This document shows, piece by piece, positions 55,321 through 64,000 of a stretch of DNA of 64,000 nt. Position 1 is the stretch's first letter, and every line of letters begins with the position of its first letter. The position numbers and the translations under genes were made by a program. Below the pieces are notes generated by a model, which had not been told where the DNA came from, did not search any database, and saw only the letters and a list, made by a program, of their open reading frames with translations. Origin of the DNA: Erythrobacter sp. (lineage in GTDB: Bacteria; Pseudomonadota; Alphaproteobacteria; Sphingomonadales; Sphingomonadaceae). The stretch lies in contig CP073261.1 of the NCBI GenBank assembly GCA_019739335.1, positions 2,098,001 through 2,162,000 on the forward strand. Direction: 5' to 3'.

Positions 55321-55740
55321 GATGCCGGGGGGCCTGTAAGCCGGGTTCTGTCCCGCAGCCGATATGCTTGCACATCAGCGCCGCGGGGGCAGCCATTCGT
55401 CTTACGCGCGGGATTGCTCCCAACGCTCCAGCGACCAACCCGGATCTCTTGGAGCGAAACGCTCCTGCCTTCCCGAAGGTCAGCGCGAGACCCCTATTTG
55501 GTCTTGCTCCGGGTGGGGTTTGCCATGCAGAGCCTGTTACCAGGCCCCCGGTGCGCTCTTGCCGCACCCTTTCACCCTTGCCTGTGCCCCGGAACGAGTC
55601 CGGGGCCATCGGCGGTCTGCTCTCTGTGGCACTTTCCCTACGGTTGCCCGCGGCGGGCGTTACCCGCCACCCTTGTTTCGTGGAGCCCGGACTTTCCTCG
55701 TGATCTTGCGATCACGCGGCTGCCCGGCCCCCCGGCACCC
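55321..55740 (-). ncRNA. rnpB: RNase P RNA (class A)
   Basis: The minus strand contains the conserved GAGGAAAGTCCGGGCTC near the 5' end and AACCCGGCTTACAGGCC at the 3' end. The terminal P1 helix is formed by TGCCGGGGGGCC (55726-55737) and GGCCCCCCGGCA (55323-55334), which pair perfectly. About 420 nt fits alphaproteobacterial RNase P RNA. Several overlapping open frames here are not genes. Exact ends are approximate. Confidence 0.95.
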
Positions 55741-55779
55741 GCCATATAGGCCAGGCGCGAGAGGTTGGGAAGCCGGAGC

Positions 55780-56499
55780 CTATTCGCCGTCGCCGCCGAT
55801 GTTTTCGAGCGATTCGTCTGGTGCCAGCAGGTAGCGCCAGATCGCCGCCCCGATCGCAGCACCAACCAGCGGGGCCAGCCAGAACAGCCACAGCTGCGAT
55901 ACCGCGCCGTTCTCGGCATAGAAGGCGACTGCCGTCGAACGCGCCGGATTGACCGAGGTGTTGGTCACCGGGATCGAGATCAGGTGGATCAGCGTCAGCG
56001 CCAGGCCAATCGAAATGGGGGCGAACCCGCCGGGCACTTTCTTCGAAGTCGAGCCGAGAATCACGAGGAGGAAGCCTGCCGTCAGCACGATCTCGATCAG
56101 CAGTGCGGCGTGCATCGAATAGCCGCCGGGCGACAGCTCGCCAAAGCCGTTGGAGGCAAAACCACCGGCGCTCCAGCCGGCCTGCCCCGAAGCAATCAGG
56201 AACAGCGTGCCCGCCGCGCAGAACGCACCGCCGAGCTGCGCTGCCCAGTATCCGGGCAGCTCACTCCATGAAAAGCGCCCGCCAATTGCGAGGCCCAGCG
56301 AGACGGCGGGATTGAAATGCCCGCCGGATATTCCGCCCACGGCATAGGCCATCGTCAGCACGGTCAGCCCGAAAGCCAGCGAGACCCCGGCAAAGCCGAT
56401 CCCGAGTTCGGGAAAGCCTGCGGCCAGAACGGCCGATCCGCAGCCCCCGAACACCAGCCAGAACGTGCCGAAAAGCTCGGCGAACAATTTGCGTGCCAT
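55780..56499 (-). CDS. aqpZ: Aquaporin Z-type water channel
   Basis: A 239-residue MIP-family channel with six membrane segments and both NPA boxes: [12 protein letters not shown] and [12 protein letters not shown]. The selectivity-filter region (small residues plus Arg after the second NPA) fits an orthodox water channel. It lies 40 bp from the rnpB 5' end on the same strand, so rnpB could be read through from here, though it normally has its own promoter. Confidence 0.93.
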   Translation of the reverse strand: MARKLFAELFGTFWLVFGGCGSAVLAAGFPELGIGFAGVSLAFGLTVLTMAYAVGGISGGHFNPAVSLGLAIGGRFSWSELPGYWAAQLGGAFCAAGTLFLIASGQAGWSAGGFASNGFGELSPGGYSMHAALLIEIVLTAGFLLVILGSTSKKVPGGFAPISIGLALTLIHLISIPVTNTSVNPARSTAVAFYAENGAVSQLWLFWLAPLVGAAIGAAIWRYLLAPDESLENIGGDGE

Positions 56500-56595
56500 G
56501 ATGCGAAATCTCCCCTGTCCAAAAGACGAGGGGAGAATAACCCAATTTCACCGCAGACGATGTAAAATCTCCGCCGGGTTGTGAAGCCTTTGTGC

Positions 56596-56961
56596 TCAGC
56601 CCGCCGCCGCTTCGCTGTGCTGGTCATAGGCTTCAAGCGCCTGCGCCGCATACATCGCGCTTGGCCCGGCCCCCATGTAGACCGCCAGCCCCATTGTCTC
56701 GGCAATTTCATCGCGGGTCGCGCCATGCTTGCGGGCGCCCTCGACATGATAGGTGACGCACGGATCGCAGCGGATCGCGACCGAGATGGCCACTGCCAGC
56801 AATTCCTTGGTCTTGGCATCCAGCACGCCATCGCCGTGCGCGGCGGCGCCCATTTCGCGAAACGCCTTCATCACCTCGGGCTGCGCCTTGTGCAGGTTCC
56901 TGATGGCGGGAAGGAGCGCGCTGGCCATGCCGGGCCAGTCCTTGAATTGCGTCGCTGTCAT
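56596..56961 (-). CDS. Carboxymuconolactone decarboxylase / AhpD-like protein
   Basis: A 121-residue all-helical protein with the AhpD-type redox motif CDPCVTYHVEGARKHGAT (Cys-x-x-Cys plus His), meaning a thiol-disulfide or peroxidase-linked role rather than a true decarboxylase. The ATG at 56961 gives the family's normal N-terminus; an open frame to 57018 adds no conserved sequence. Monocistronic. Confidence 0.85.
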   Translation of the reverse strand: MTATQFKDWPGMASALLPAIRNLHKAQPEVMKAFREMGAAAHGDGVLDAKTKELLAVAISVAIRCDPCVTYHVEGARKHGATRDEIAETMGLAVYMGAGPSAMYAAQALEAYDQHSEAAAG

Positions 56962-57057
56962 GATGGAGTGCTTTCCGTTTGCTGATGTTGCAGCCGCTCT
57001 CGCGAGGAATGCCGGCACTGGCCTTGCGCTGCATCAAATCGCGGGAAAATGATGGGC

Positions 57058-57762
57058 TTAGCGCGTCAGGCCGCGATCCCGATCGAGCAGCAGCTGGAAC
57101 AGGATCGCCCGCAGTTCGCCGCAGATCAGCCCGTCGATCAGTTCGGGCCGCCAGCGCCGCTGGAATGCCCCGACCGCCTTGAAACCGTCGGTAATGTCAT
57201 AGCCGAAGCGTTCGAGAGCGAGGTAGAATGCGGCGTCGTTGTCGAACACGTCGCCGCGTTCGAGTTTCGTGGGGCGGGGCAGGCAGAGCCGGTATTCCGC
57301 CAGCCGCGCCCAGGGGAACAGCTCGCCCGGATCGATCTTGCGCGCCGGAGCCACATCCGAATGGCCGACCACATTGGCGCGCGGAATGTCGTAGGTCTGC
57401 ACGATCCGGTGCAGCAGCGGCACCAGCGCGTCGATCTGCGCTTCGGCAAAGGGGCGATAGCCGAGCGCGTGGCCGGGATGATCGAGCTCGATCCCGATGC
57501 TGGCCGAGTTCACGTCGCGCAAACCCCGCCAGTACGATTGCCCGGCGTGCCAGGCGCGCTTTTCCTCCGGCACCAGCCTGATCACTTCGCCTTCTTCAGT
57601 GATGCAGTAATGCGCACTGACCTGCGCTTCCGGGTCGCACATCCGCGCCAGCGCGGTGTCGACCGGCTTCATCTCGGTGTAATGCAGCACCACCATCGTG
57701 ATCGGCAGCGCCCGATCGTTGCAATTGGGCGAGAGCTGCTCGCGATGGACCAGCTCATCCAT
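57058..57762 (-). CDS. N-acetylmuramoyl-L-alanine amidase, AmpD-like
   Basis: A 234-residue zinc amidase. Ligands appear in VVLHYTEM (His), NVVGHSDVAPARKIDPG (His and Asp) with Glu in SIGIELDHPG. It cleaves the lactyl-Ala bond in muropeptides. Residues ~175-220 form a short peptidoglycan-binding-like helical region. No signal peptide, so it is likely cytoplasmic and recycles cell wall. It lies 30 bp after chpT on the same strand. Confidence 0.9.
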   Translation of the reverse strand: MDELVHREQLSPNCNDRALPITMVVLHYTEMKPVDTALARMCDPEAQVSAHYCITEEGEVIRLVPEEKRAWHAGQSYWRGLRDVNSASIGIELDHPGHALGYRPFAEAQIDALVPLLHRIVQTYDIPRANVVGHSDVAPARKIDPGELFPWARLAEYRLCLPRPTKLERGDVFDNDAAFYLALERFGYDITDGFKAVGAFQRRWRPELIDGLICGELRAILFQLLLDRDRGLTR

Positions 57763-57792
57763 GCCAACCGCCCCGAGCCTGCCGAAGGGGCA

Positions 57793-58446
57793 TCAGCCGA
57801 TCATGCCGTCCGGATCGGGCAGTACCGCACCCAGAACCAGCGCTTCCGCGGAATGGGCAAACTGGACGCCGCCGCCCTGCTCGCTGGCCAGCAATTGAAT
57901 CATGTGCGCGGGCGCGGTGCGGCCGGAAAGTTCGCTGTCTGCCAGCTCTCCTGACAGCGCCTTGCCGATCACCGGATCGAAGGCAACGCGCGGCCCGGAA
58001 GCACGGATCGCGATTTCGGTCGCCCCGCCGGTGCGTTCCGCGCCGACTTCCAGCGTCCCGCCGCGCACCAGCGAATCGAGGCCCATTGCTGCCAGGTTGA
58101 GCAGCACCTTCACCGCCGGTTTGGCCAGCGTTGATTCGGTGACGCTCCAGGCCAGTGTCACCCGCTCGTCATTCGCGGTCAGCGCGGTGAGCAGTTCACG
58201 CGGCTCCTCGGCGGGGACCATCTCGCCAAAGCCTCCGGCAGCGCCATAGGCGAGGCGGAAGAACTTGAGCTTGCTTGCCGAGGTGCGCGCGCTTTGTTCG
58301 AGCAGTTCGAAGCAGCGCTGGCGCATCTCCGGGTCCTTCTCGTCCGCGAGCAGTTCCAGCCCGTTGTTGAGCGCGCCCACCGGGCTGAGCATGTCATGGC
58401 AAAGGCGCGAACAGAGCAGTGCGGCAAGATCGGTCTGGGAAGTCAT
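57793..58446 (-). CDS. chpT: Histidine phosphotransferase ChpT
   Basis: A 217-residue dimeric phosphotransferase with the DHp helix motif CSRLCHDMLSPVGALNNGLELL; His17 is the phosphoacceptor. It passes phosphate from the hybrid kinase CckA to CtrA and CpdR, controlling alphaproteobacterial development and motility. The C-terminal half is a degenerate HATPase-like fold without ATP-binding boxes, as expected. A clear marker for Alphaproteobacteria. Confidence 0.92.
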   Translation of the reverse strand: MTSQTDLAALLCSRLCHDMLSPVGALNNGLELLADEKDPEMRQRCFELLEQSARTSASKLKFFRLAYGAAGGFGEMVPAEEPRELLTALTANDERVTLAWSVTESTLAKPAVKVLLNLAAMGLDSLVRGGTLEVGAERTGGATEIAIRASGPRVAFDPVIGKALSGELADSELSGRTAPAHMIQLLASEQGGGVQFAHSAEALVLGAVLPDPDGMIG

Positions 58447-58577
58447 GCCGCCTCCTTAGCCATCGATTCGGGCAAGGGGAAGCGGTGCCGCGATGCCTTT
58501 CGTCGCAAGGCGCGAACCCTTGGTCTGCGCGATCGCGCGCTTGTGAGCGGCGGACTGCTGGGGCAAGAGCATTGCCG

Positions 58578-59543
58578 ATGAGCGACAAGCAAATACTGTG
58601 CGGAACACTCGGCGGAGGCGGCAGGCTAGACAAGGCGCTGGCCGAGGCGACGTCGCTTTCGCGCGAGCGGGTGAAGGCACTGATTGCAGAAGGAAGGGTC
58701 CTTATTGGCGGAACGCCCGCCACCAGCCCCTCGGTCAAAGTTCAAGCGGGGTTGAGCTTTTCTATCCACATCCCACCCCCCGATAATCCACAGGCTCTTC
58801 CACAGGATATCCCCGTCGTGGTCGTCTACGAGGACGCGCACCTGATCGTGGTGGACAAGCCTGCCGGGATGGTGGTGCACCCCGCGGCGGGCAATGCCGA
58901 TGGCACGCTGGTGAATGCGCTGCTCCACCATTGCGCCAAAGACGGTAAGGGTTCTCTCAGCGGCATCGGCGGTGTCGCGCGGCCAGGGATCGTTCACAGA
59001 ATCGACAAGGATACCTCGGGCCTGCTGGTGGTCGCCAAGTCTGACGCGGCGCACGAAGGGCTGGCCCGCCAGTTCGCCGATCACTCGCTCGAACGCGCCT
59101 ATTTCGCCGTGTGCAGCGGTCATCCGCGCCCGGCGGCGGGGACAATCGACGCGAAGCTGGGGCGTTCCGACCATGATCGAAAGAAAATGGCGGTGCTGCC
59201 CAAGGATTCCTCGCGCGGCAAACGCGCGGTTACGCATTATAAGGTGATCCAGACCCTCGATCACGGTGCGCTGATCGAATGTCGACTGGAAACCGGGAGA
59301 ACCCACCAGGTCCGGGTTCACCTTGCATCAATCGGTCATCCGCTATTGGGAGATCCTGTATATGGACGTGACCCGGCAAAACTTCGGCACTTGCTCAAGG
59401 AACTCGATTTCCGTCGGCAAGCGCTGCATGCGGCCACTCTCGGCTTCGTTCATCCGGTCACCGGTAACCGCCTGTCGTTTTCCAGCGAAATCCCGGCGGA
59501 TATGCGGGAACTTATCGACCAAATGGGTCATTCCAATCGATGA
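58578..59543 (+). CDS. RluA-family 23S rRNA pseudouridine synthase
   Basis: A 321-residue RluA/RluD-type enzyme. An N-terminal S4 domain (RLDKALAEATSLSRERVKALIAEGRV) is followed by the catalytic core with GIVHRIDKDTSGLLVVAK, whose Asp is the nucleophile, and GRTHQVRVHLASIGHPLLGDPVYG. The long S4-containing form suggests RluD (helix 69), but RluC cannot be excluded. It lies 126 bp before rpoH in the same direction. Confidence 0.9.
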   Translation: MSDKQILCGTLGGGGRLDKALAEATSLSRERVKALIAEGRVLIGGTPATSPSVKVQAGLSFSIHIPPPDNPQALPQDIPVVVVYEDAHLIVVDKPAGMVVHPAAGNADGTLVNALLHHCAKDGKGSLSGIGGVARPGIVHRIDKDTSGLLVVAKSDAAHEGLARQFADHSLERAYFAVCSGHPRPAAGTIDAKLGRSDHDRKKMAVLPKDSSRGKRAVTHYKVIQTLDHGALIECRLETGRTHQVRVHLASIGHPLLGDPVYGRDPAKLRHLLKELDFRRQALHAATLGFVHPVTGNRLSFSSEIPADMRELIDQMGHSNR

Positions 59544-59669
59544 ATTGCACACTATTTATCGCGGTGTGCGTGTATAACAGCGAAACAAACGCACCAAAGG
59601 TGGCCGCAAAATCGGGCGCCCAGCAGGGGCCCGGAACTCGCGGTTGACGCTAGAAAGGTTTGGGACAAA

Positions 59670-60572
59670 GTGAGCACTAAAAGGGCCGGTATGCCGGCAC
59701 TCAGCGGAGAGCAGAGCCTCAACCGCTATCTTTCGGAAATCAAGAAGTTCCCCGTGCTGACGGCAGAGCAGGAATACATGCTCGCCAAGCGCTATGCGGA
59801 ACATGAGGACAGCGAAGCCGCCGCGCAGCTGGTGACGAGCCACCTGCGCCTCGTGGCCAAGATCGCCATGGGCTATCGCGGCTACGGCCTGCCGGTGTCT
59901 GATCTCATTTCCGAAGGCAATGTCGGGCTGATGCAGGGCGTCAAGAAGTTCGAGCCGGAGCGCGGGTTCCGCCTCGCCACCTATGCCATGTGGTGGATCA
60001 AGGCGAGCATCCAGGAATATATCCTGCGTTCGTGGAGCCTGGTGAAAATGGGCACCACAGCGGCGCAGAAGAAGCTGTTCTTCAACCTGCGCCGGATGAA
60101 GAAGCAGCTTGAAGCCTACGAGGATTCGGACCTGCATCCTGTGGACGTGACCAAGATCGCCACCGATCTCGGCGTGCCCGAGCAGGAAGTCGTCAACATG
60201 AACCGCCGGATGATGATGGGCGGCGACGGCTCGCTCAACACGCCGATGCGCAATGGCGAAGAAGGTTCTGGCGAATGGCAGGACTGGCTGACCGACGATC
60301 GCCCCTTGCAGGACGAGACCGTGGCCGAGGCCGAGGAAGCCGATGTCCGCCACGACATGCTGCTAGAGGCAATGGGCTCGCTCAACGAGCGCGAGAAGCA
60401 CATCCTCACCGAACGCCGCCTGACCGACGATCCGCAGACGCTGGAAGAACTGTCGCAGGTATACGACGTCAGCCGCGAGCGCATCCGCCAGATCGAGGTG
60501 CGCGCGTTCGAGAAGCTGCAAAAGGCAATGCAGCGGATCGCGGGTGACCGGCTGATGCCGACTGCCGCGTAA
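59670..60572 (+). CDS. rpoH: Heat-shock sigma factor RpoH (sigma-32)
   Basis: A 300-residue alternative sigma factor. Region 2 (NVGLMQGVKKFEPERGFRLATYAMWWIKASIQEYIL) is followed by the RpoH box (QKKLFFNLRRMKK) and region 4 (TLEELSQVYDVSRERIRQIEVRAFEKL). It directs heat-shock and other stress genes. GTG at 59670 is the likely start; an ATG at 59691 is possible. The 126-bp leader is fairly AT-rich with a TATAAC at 59574-59579 but no good -35 partner. Followed by a strong terminator. Confidence 0.93.
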   Translation: MSTKRAGMPALSGEQSLNRYLSEIKKFPVLTAEQEYMLAKRYAEHEDSEAAAQLVTSHLRLVAKIAMGYRGYGLPVSDLISEGNVGLMQGVKKFEPERGFRLATYAMWWIKASIQEYILRSWSLVKMGTTAAQKKLFFNLRRMKKQLEAYEDSDLHPVDVTKIATDLGVPEQEVVNMNRRMMMGGDGSLNTPMRNGEEGSGEWQDWLTDDRPLQDETVAEAEEADVRHDMLLEAMGSLNEREKHILTERRLTDDPQTLEELSQVYDVSRERIRQIEVRAFEKLQKAMQRIAGDRLMPTAA

Positions 60573-60594
60573 GCTGGCGATAAACGCACAGGAG

Positions 60595-60627
60595 AGGGCC
60601 GGGCGGCAACGTCCGGCCCTTTCGTTT
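60595..60627 (+). terminator. Rho-independent terminator after rpoH
   Basis: Stem AGGGCCGG (60595-60602) and CCGGCCCT (60613-60620), 10-base loop, then TTCGTTT. It lies 23 bp after the rpoH stop. Confidence 0.85.
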
Positions 60628-60654
60628 GAGCGAAGGTCACCCTAGAAGCGCAAC

Positions 60655-61326
60655 ATGGTTCTCCGCATTTTTCGCTTCCTCGCCAAATTCATCCTGGGGT
60701 TCCTGCTCGTCAGCGTCGCCTTGGTGCTGGTGCTGCGGTTCGTGCCGGTCACATACACCGCCACCATGCTGATGGACGAGCGCAGCGTAACTCGCGACTG
60801 GGAGCCGCTCAGCCGAATTGACCGAAACATGGTGAGCGCAGTGATCGCGGCGGAGGATGGCAAGTTCTGTTCGCATGACGGCTTCGATGTCGAGGCCATC
60901 GAGCAGGCCCTTGAGGAACGCGCCCGCGGGGAGCGGGAGCGGGGGGCGAGCACGATCAGCCAGCAGACCGCCAAGAACGTGTTCCTCTGGCAAGGCGGCG
61001 GCTGGTTCCGCAAGGGGCTGGAAGCCTATTTCACCTTCCTGATCGAAAACCTGTGGACCAAGCGGCGGATCATGGAAGTCTATCTCAATGTCGCCGAAGC
61101 CGGCCTGGGCACATATGGCGTAGAAGCCGGATCACAGCGCTATTTCGGCCATTCTGCCGCGCGATTGACTGCGGACGAAGCCAGCCGGATCGCCGCCGTG
61201 CTTCCCAGCCCGAAAACGCGCGAGGCGGTCAGTCCGGGCGGCTTCACTCGCCGCTATGGAAACACCATCGAAGCGCGGATCAGCGTGGTCCAGCGTGACG
61301 GGCTGGATGCCTGCGTCTACGAATAG
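60655..61326 (+). CDS. mtgA: Monofunctional peptidoglycan glycosyltransferase MtgA
   Basis: A 223-residue GT51 enzyme that polymerises lipid II into glycan strands. One N-terminal membrane anchor (FILGFLLVSVALVLVLRFV); the catalytic glutamate is in AAEDGKFCSHDGFD and the second conserved set in GASTISQQTAKNVFLW; RRIMEVYLNVAEAG and FGHSAARLTADEASRIAAVLPSP follow. No transpeptidase domain, so monofunctional. It runs into the CDF gene with a 4-bp gap. Confidence 0.94.
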   Translation: MVLRIFRFLAKFILGFLLVSVALVLVLRFVPVTYTATMLMDERSVTRDWEPLSRIDRNMVSAVIAAEDGKFCSHDGFDVEAIEQALEERARGERERGASTISQQTAKNVFLWQGGGWFRKGLEAYFTFLIENLWTKRRIMEVYLNVAEAGLGTYGVEAGSQRYFGHSAARLTADEASRIAAVLPSPKTREAVSPGGFTRRYGNTIEARISVVQRDGLDACVYE

Positions 61327-61330
61327 CCGA

Positions 61331-62272
61331 ATGGGTTCGGGACACTCTCACACGCATGGCGACGGGCAGGACCACGCTCACGGACATGGGCATACTCACG
61401 CCCATGCGCCCGTCGACTTCGGTCGCGCCTTTGCCATCGGCATCGCGCTCAACGCCGCTTTCGTCGTGGTCGAGGCGACCTTCGGCTTTATCTCCGGCTC
61501 GATGGCGCTGGTTGCCGACGCGGGCCACAATCTCTCGGACGTGCTCGGCCTGATCATCGCCTGGGGGGCCAGCGTGGCAGCGAAAAAGCCTGCCTCGGCG
61601 CGGTTCACCTATGGCCTCAAGAGTTCCACCATCCTTGCCGCCTTTGCCAACGCCATGCTGCTGCTGCTGGCGATCGGGGCGATCCTGTTCGAGACAGTGA
61701 ACCGCTTCATCGATCCGGTCGAACCGCAGGGCTGGACGATGATCTGGGTGGCGGGCGTGGGCATCGCCATCAACACCGCCACTGCACTGATGTTCATGCG
61801 CGGGCGCAAGCACGATCTCAACATTCGCGGTGCCTTCCTGCACATGGCCGCTGATGCGCTGGTGAGCGTGGGCGTGGTGCTGGCGGGCGTGGTGATCCTG
61901 CTGACCGGCTGGGTGCTGATCGATCCGGTGGTCAGCCTGGTGATCGTTGCAGTTATCGGCTGGGGCACCTGGGGTCTGCTACGCGACAGTGTGACGATGG
62001 GCCTGCTGGCCGTTCCCGAACGGATCGACGAGGGCGCGGTGCGCGGTTTCCTCGCCAGTCTCCCCGGCGTTGCCTCGGTACACGATCTCCATATCTGGCC
62101 GATGAGCACCACCGAAACGGCGCTGACCGCGCATCTGGTAATGCCCGCGGGCCATCCCGGCGATGCATTCCTGCGCGAAGCCGCCGAGGAGCTTGAGCAT
62201 CATCATGCCATCGGTCATGTTACCATCCAGATCGAGACTGACGGGAAGGATGTGGCGAAGTGTTGCCGCTGA
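61331..62272 (+). CDS. CDF-family zinc/divalent cation exporter
   Basis: A 313-residue cation diffusion facilitator. A histidine-rich N-terminus (HSHTHGDGQDHAHGHGH) likely loads metal. Six membrane segments follow with the transport-site motifs DAGHNLSDVLGL (His-x3-Asp) and HMAADALVSVGV (His-x3-Asp), the pattern for Zn/Co. A C-terminal cytoplasmic domain (VHDLHIWPMSTTETALTAHLV) completes the dimer. The ATG at 61331 is 4 bp after mtgA. Confidence 0.92.
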   Translation: MGSGHSHTHGDGQDHAHGHGHTHAHAPVDFGRAFAIGIALNAAFVVVEATFGFISGSMALVADAGHNLSDVLGLIIAWGASVAAKKPASARFTYGLKSSTILAAFANAMLLLLAIGAILFETVNRFIDPVEPQGWTMIWVAGVGIAINTATALMFMRGRKHDLNIRGAFLHMAADALVSVGVVLAGVVILLTGWVLIDPVVSLVIVAVIGWGTWGLLRDSVTMGLLAVPERIDEGAVRGFLASLPGVASVHDLHIWPMSTTETALTAHLVMPAGHPGDAFLREAAEELEHHHAIGHVTIQIETDGKDVAKCCR

Positions 62273-62288
62273 TCGTGGGGCTGCAAGC

Positions 62289-62861
62289 TTGAGTGACGCT
62301 GCCGCCGATGCCGCGCGTGAAGCCCTGCGCGCCGATATCGCCCGGCTGGCGGCGGGGGACCGTGCGGCGCTCGAATCGATCTATCGCGCCACTTCGGCAA
62401 AACTTTTCGGCATCGCCTTGCGTATCTTGGGGGATGAAAGCGAAGCGCAAGATGCGGTGCAGGAAGTCTATATCGAGCTGTGGAAACGCGCGGACCGCTA
62501 TGATCCTGCGCGGGCCAGCCCGATCAGTTGGCTCGCCTGCATGGCGCGCAATCGGGCGATCGACCGGCTGCGCGCAGGCGGCAAGGTGCGTAGTTCCGCC
62601 GTGCCCGAGGAGGCCGCGATGGACGTGGCCGATGATGCCATGCCTGCCGACGCCCTGATGGAACTGGACGAACGCGATGCGCGCATCCACCATTGCCTCG
62701 GCAAGCTGGAAGCGCGGCAGCAGAGCGCCATCCGCCGCGCGTTTCTGGGCGGGGCAACCTATCTCCAGCTTGCCGGGGAGGATGACGTGTCGCTGAGTAC
62801 GGTGAAATCGCGGGTCCATCGCGGGCTCGCCCTGCTGAAGAAGTGTCTCGAAAGACCATGA
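62289..62861 (+). CDS. ECF-type RNA polymerase sigma factor
   Basis: A ~190-residue group 4 sigma factor. Region 2 reads LFGIALRILGDESEAQDAVQEVYIELWKRADRYDP with the DNA-melting part WLACMARNRAIDRLR; region 4 is ATYLQLAGEDDVSLSTVKSRVHRGLALLKKCL. The start is uncertain: a TTG at 62289 is preferred as the next in-frame ATG upstream (62250) lies within the CDF gene. Its stop overlaps the anti-sigma ATG (ATGA), so it is co-translated with its probable inhibitor. Confidence 0.83.
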   Translation: MSDAAADAAREALRADIARLAAGDRAALESIYRATSAKLFGIALRILGDESEAQDAVQEVYIELWKRADRYDPARASPISWLACMARNRAIDRLRAGGKVRSSAVPEEAAMDVADDAMPADALMELDERDARIHHCLGKLEARQQSAIRRAFLGGATYLQLAGEDDVSLSTVKSRVHRGLALLKKCLERP

Positions 62862-63598
62862 CCGACGAAGCCGCCCTGACCCCGCGTGAAACGCTCGCTG
62901 CCGAATTCGTGCTTGGCCTGCTGACGGGCGAGGACCTGCTGCGGGCACGCGGGATGCTGGCGCGCGATCCGGACTTCGCCGGAGAAGTGGCGCGGTGGGA
63001 GGAGCATTTCGCGCCGCTGCTCGACCAGTGGGAAGAGCACGTGCCGCCGCCTGCGCTGTGGGAGCGGATCGACGCGGCAACGCGCATTGCCGAGGGAGCG
63101 CCGCTCACGCAGCCCACCGACATCGCCGCCCTGCGCAAGAGCCGCGACCGCTGGCGCCTGGCGGGCGGGCTGGGGATCGCTGCAGCGGCCGTTCTCGCGC
63201 TGGTCGTGCTGACCGGCCCGGCGATGCAGGAAGTCGTTCCGGCGCCTTCCGCTGTCGATGCTCCGCTGCTGGCGGCCAACATTCCCATAGGCGAAACCCC
63301 GCTGCGGCTGGCGCTCACCTACGTGCCCGGGCGCGACGAACTCAGCGTCTCCTCCGCCGGACTGGAGCCTGACGGGGTGCACGATCACGAGCTGTGGCTG
63401 GTGGACCGGCAGGGCGGCCTCCACTCACTCGGGGTGATCGTACCAGGGGCCGAGGCGCGCTTCGCGGTTGCTCCCGACCTGGCGGACGAATTCGGGGACG
63501 GCACGCGGCTGGTCCTCACCCGCGAGCCGCTGGGCGGCAAGCCTGCCGATGCGGCAGCCGGTCCGGTGGTGGCCGAGGGGCAATTCACGGCAATCTAG
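62858..63598 (+). CDS. RskA-like membrane anti-sigma factor
   Basis: A 246-residue protein. The cytoplasmic N-terminal ~90 residues (AAEFVLGLLTGEDLLRARGMLARDPDF ... WEEHFAPLLD) resemble the sigma-binding region of RskA; one membrane helix follows (LAGGLGIAAAAVLALVVLTG), then a periplasmic RskA domain (LSVSSAGLEPDGVHDHELWLVDRQGG). It would hold the ECF factor until the periplasmic part is processed. The start overlaps the sigma stop by four bases. Confidence 0.86.
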   Translation: MTDEAALTPRETLAAEFVLGLLTGEDLLRARGMLARDPDFAGEVARWEEHFAPLLDQWEEHVPPPALWERIDAATRIAEGAPLTQPTDIAALRKSRDRWRLAGGLGIAAAAVLALVVLTGPAMQEVVPAPSAVDAPLLAANIPIGETPLRLALTYVPGRDELSVSSAGLEPDGVHDHELWLVDRQGGLHSLGVIVPGAEARFAVAPDLADEFGDGTRLVLTREPLGGKPADAAAGPVVAEGQFTAI

Positions 63599-63617
63599 CA
63601 GGCTCCCGAAAAAAACC

Positions 63618-63646
63618 TGCGACCTTTGCTCAGGTCCCTCCGTAAC
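63618..63646 (+). promoter_or_regulatory. Candidate ECF promoter before the fasciclin gene
   Basis: TGCGAC (63618-63623) and CGTAAC (63641-63646) are exactly 17 bp apart, 48 bp before the ATG. The CGT-type -10 core is common in ECF promoters. No matching copy was seen before the sigma gene, so the link is weak. Confidence 0.3.
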
Positions 63647-63693
63647 TCCTCAGAGCAAGGCCGGACGGGACTTGCCCAACAGGAGATTTGCCG

Positions 63694-64000
63694 ATGTTCA
63701 AGACCACCGCTCGCCTCGCCACCCTGCTTGCCGCCGCTTCCGGGCTGGCGCTCGCCCCCCCGGCGCTGGCGCACAACCACAACCACGATCATGGCGCGAT
63801 GTCCAACATCGTCGAGACCGCTGCCGGCAACGCCGATTTCGAAACACTGGTTGCCGCCGTTCAGGCTGCCGATCTGGCAGGCGCGCTTTCGGGCGATGGC
63901 CCGTTCACCGTCTTCGCGCCGACCGACACCGCTTTCGATGCGCTCCCCGCCGGGACGGTGCAGACCCTGCTGCGCCCGGAGAACAGGGCCACGCTGACCA
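63694..64000 (+). CDS. Secreted fasciclin-domain protein (3' end cut by the window)
   Basis: The first 102 residues are visible. A Sec signal peptide ([17 protein letters not shown]) is followed by a histidine-rich stretch (HNHNHDHG) and the start of a fasciclin domain ([28 protein letters not shown], then [20 protein letters not shown]). Such proteins are small adhesion or matrix components. It follows the sigma/anti-sigma pair, a gene order that suggests control by that sigma factor. AGGAGA ribosome site before the ATG at 63694. Confidence 0.9.
   Translation, partial: MFKTTARLATLLAAASGLALAPPALAHNHNHDHGAMSNIVETAAGNADFETLVAAVQAADLAGALSGDGPFTVFAPTDTAFDALPAGTVQTLLRPENRATLT

Noticed and set aside
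55364..55834. Several overlapping plus-strand open frames of 100-156 codons
   Set aside because: They lie across the RNase P RNA gene and run into aqpZ; no start signals or protein-like composition.

Overview
The window looks like chromosomal DNA from a GC-rich alphaproteobacterium, most likely a member of the Sphingomonadales (Erythrobacteraceae or Sphingomonadaceae). The evidence is ChpT, a class A RNase P RNA, RpoH, a TorF-type porin, the overlapping pyrB-pyrC' pair, and the SPOR/ParA and sigma/anti-sigma/fasciclin clusters. All calls rest on reading translations and motifs; no database search was possible.

Layout. Positions 1-6558 carry the 3' part of putA, a secreted ThuA-like protein, a CaiB/BaiF CoA-transferase and an mmsA-type dehydrogenase. 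Positions 6566-14278 are a seven-gene minus-strand operon: GMC oxidoreductase, Tat-signal small subunit, two TIM-barrel sugar isomerases, MFS transporter, Gfo/Idh oxidoreductase and ThuA. This set resembles catabolism of sugars through 3-keto intermediates. A LacI-type palindrome lies upstream at 14411-14422. Next comes an 846-residue secreted RTX protein (14570-17110).

Positions 17342-37181 are a genomic island of about 19.8 kb inserted in the 3' end of tRNA-Val(CAC). It is bounded by a 65-bp direct repeat, with a tyrosine recombinase just inside the left end. The cargo is a giant 2321-residue RTX protein containing 3.9 near-identical 1131-bp tandem units, a LuxR-type regulator, a decayed copy of the integrase 3' end, a second integrase with two small DNA-binding proteins, and a type I restriction-modification operon (hsdM-hsdS-PIN nuclease-hsdR) in which a PIN-domain gene sits between hsdS and hsdR with overlapping ends.

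Beyond the island are housekeeping and envelope genes: sppA, pyrB, a catalytically dead dihydroorotase-like pyrC', an SDR, a CPBP protease, a SPOR/TPR lipoprotein with a ParA-like ATPase, a Sel1-SPOR protein, a DUF418 protein, bfd-bfr with two Fur-like boxes upstream, a DUF2721 protein, der, glyoxalase I, a SIMPL protein, a TorF porin, a metallophosphatase, rnpB, aqpZ, an AhpD-like protein, an AmpD-like amidase, chpT, an RluA-type synthase, rpoH, mtgA, a zinc CDF exporter, an ECF sigma/anti-sigma pair and a fasciclin protein cut by the window end.

The least ordinary features are the repeat array in the island RTX protein, where each unit carries its own type I secretion-like C-terminal module; the PIN nuclease nested in the type I RM operon; and the composite history of the island.
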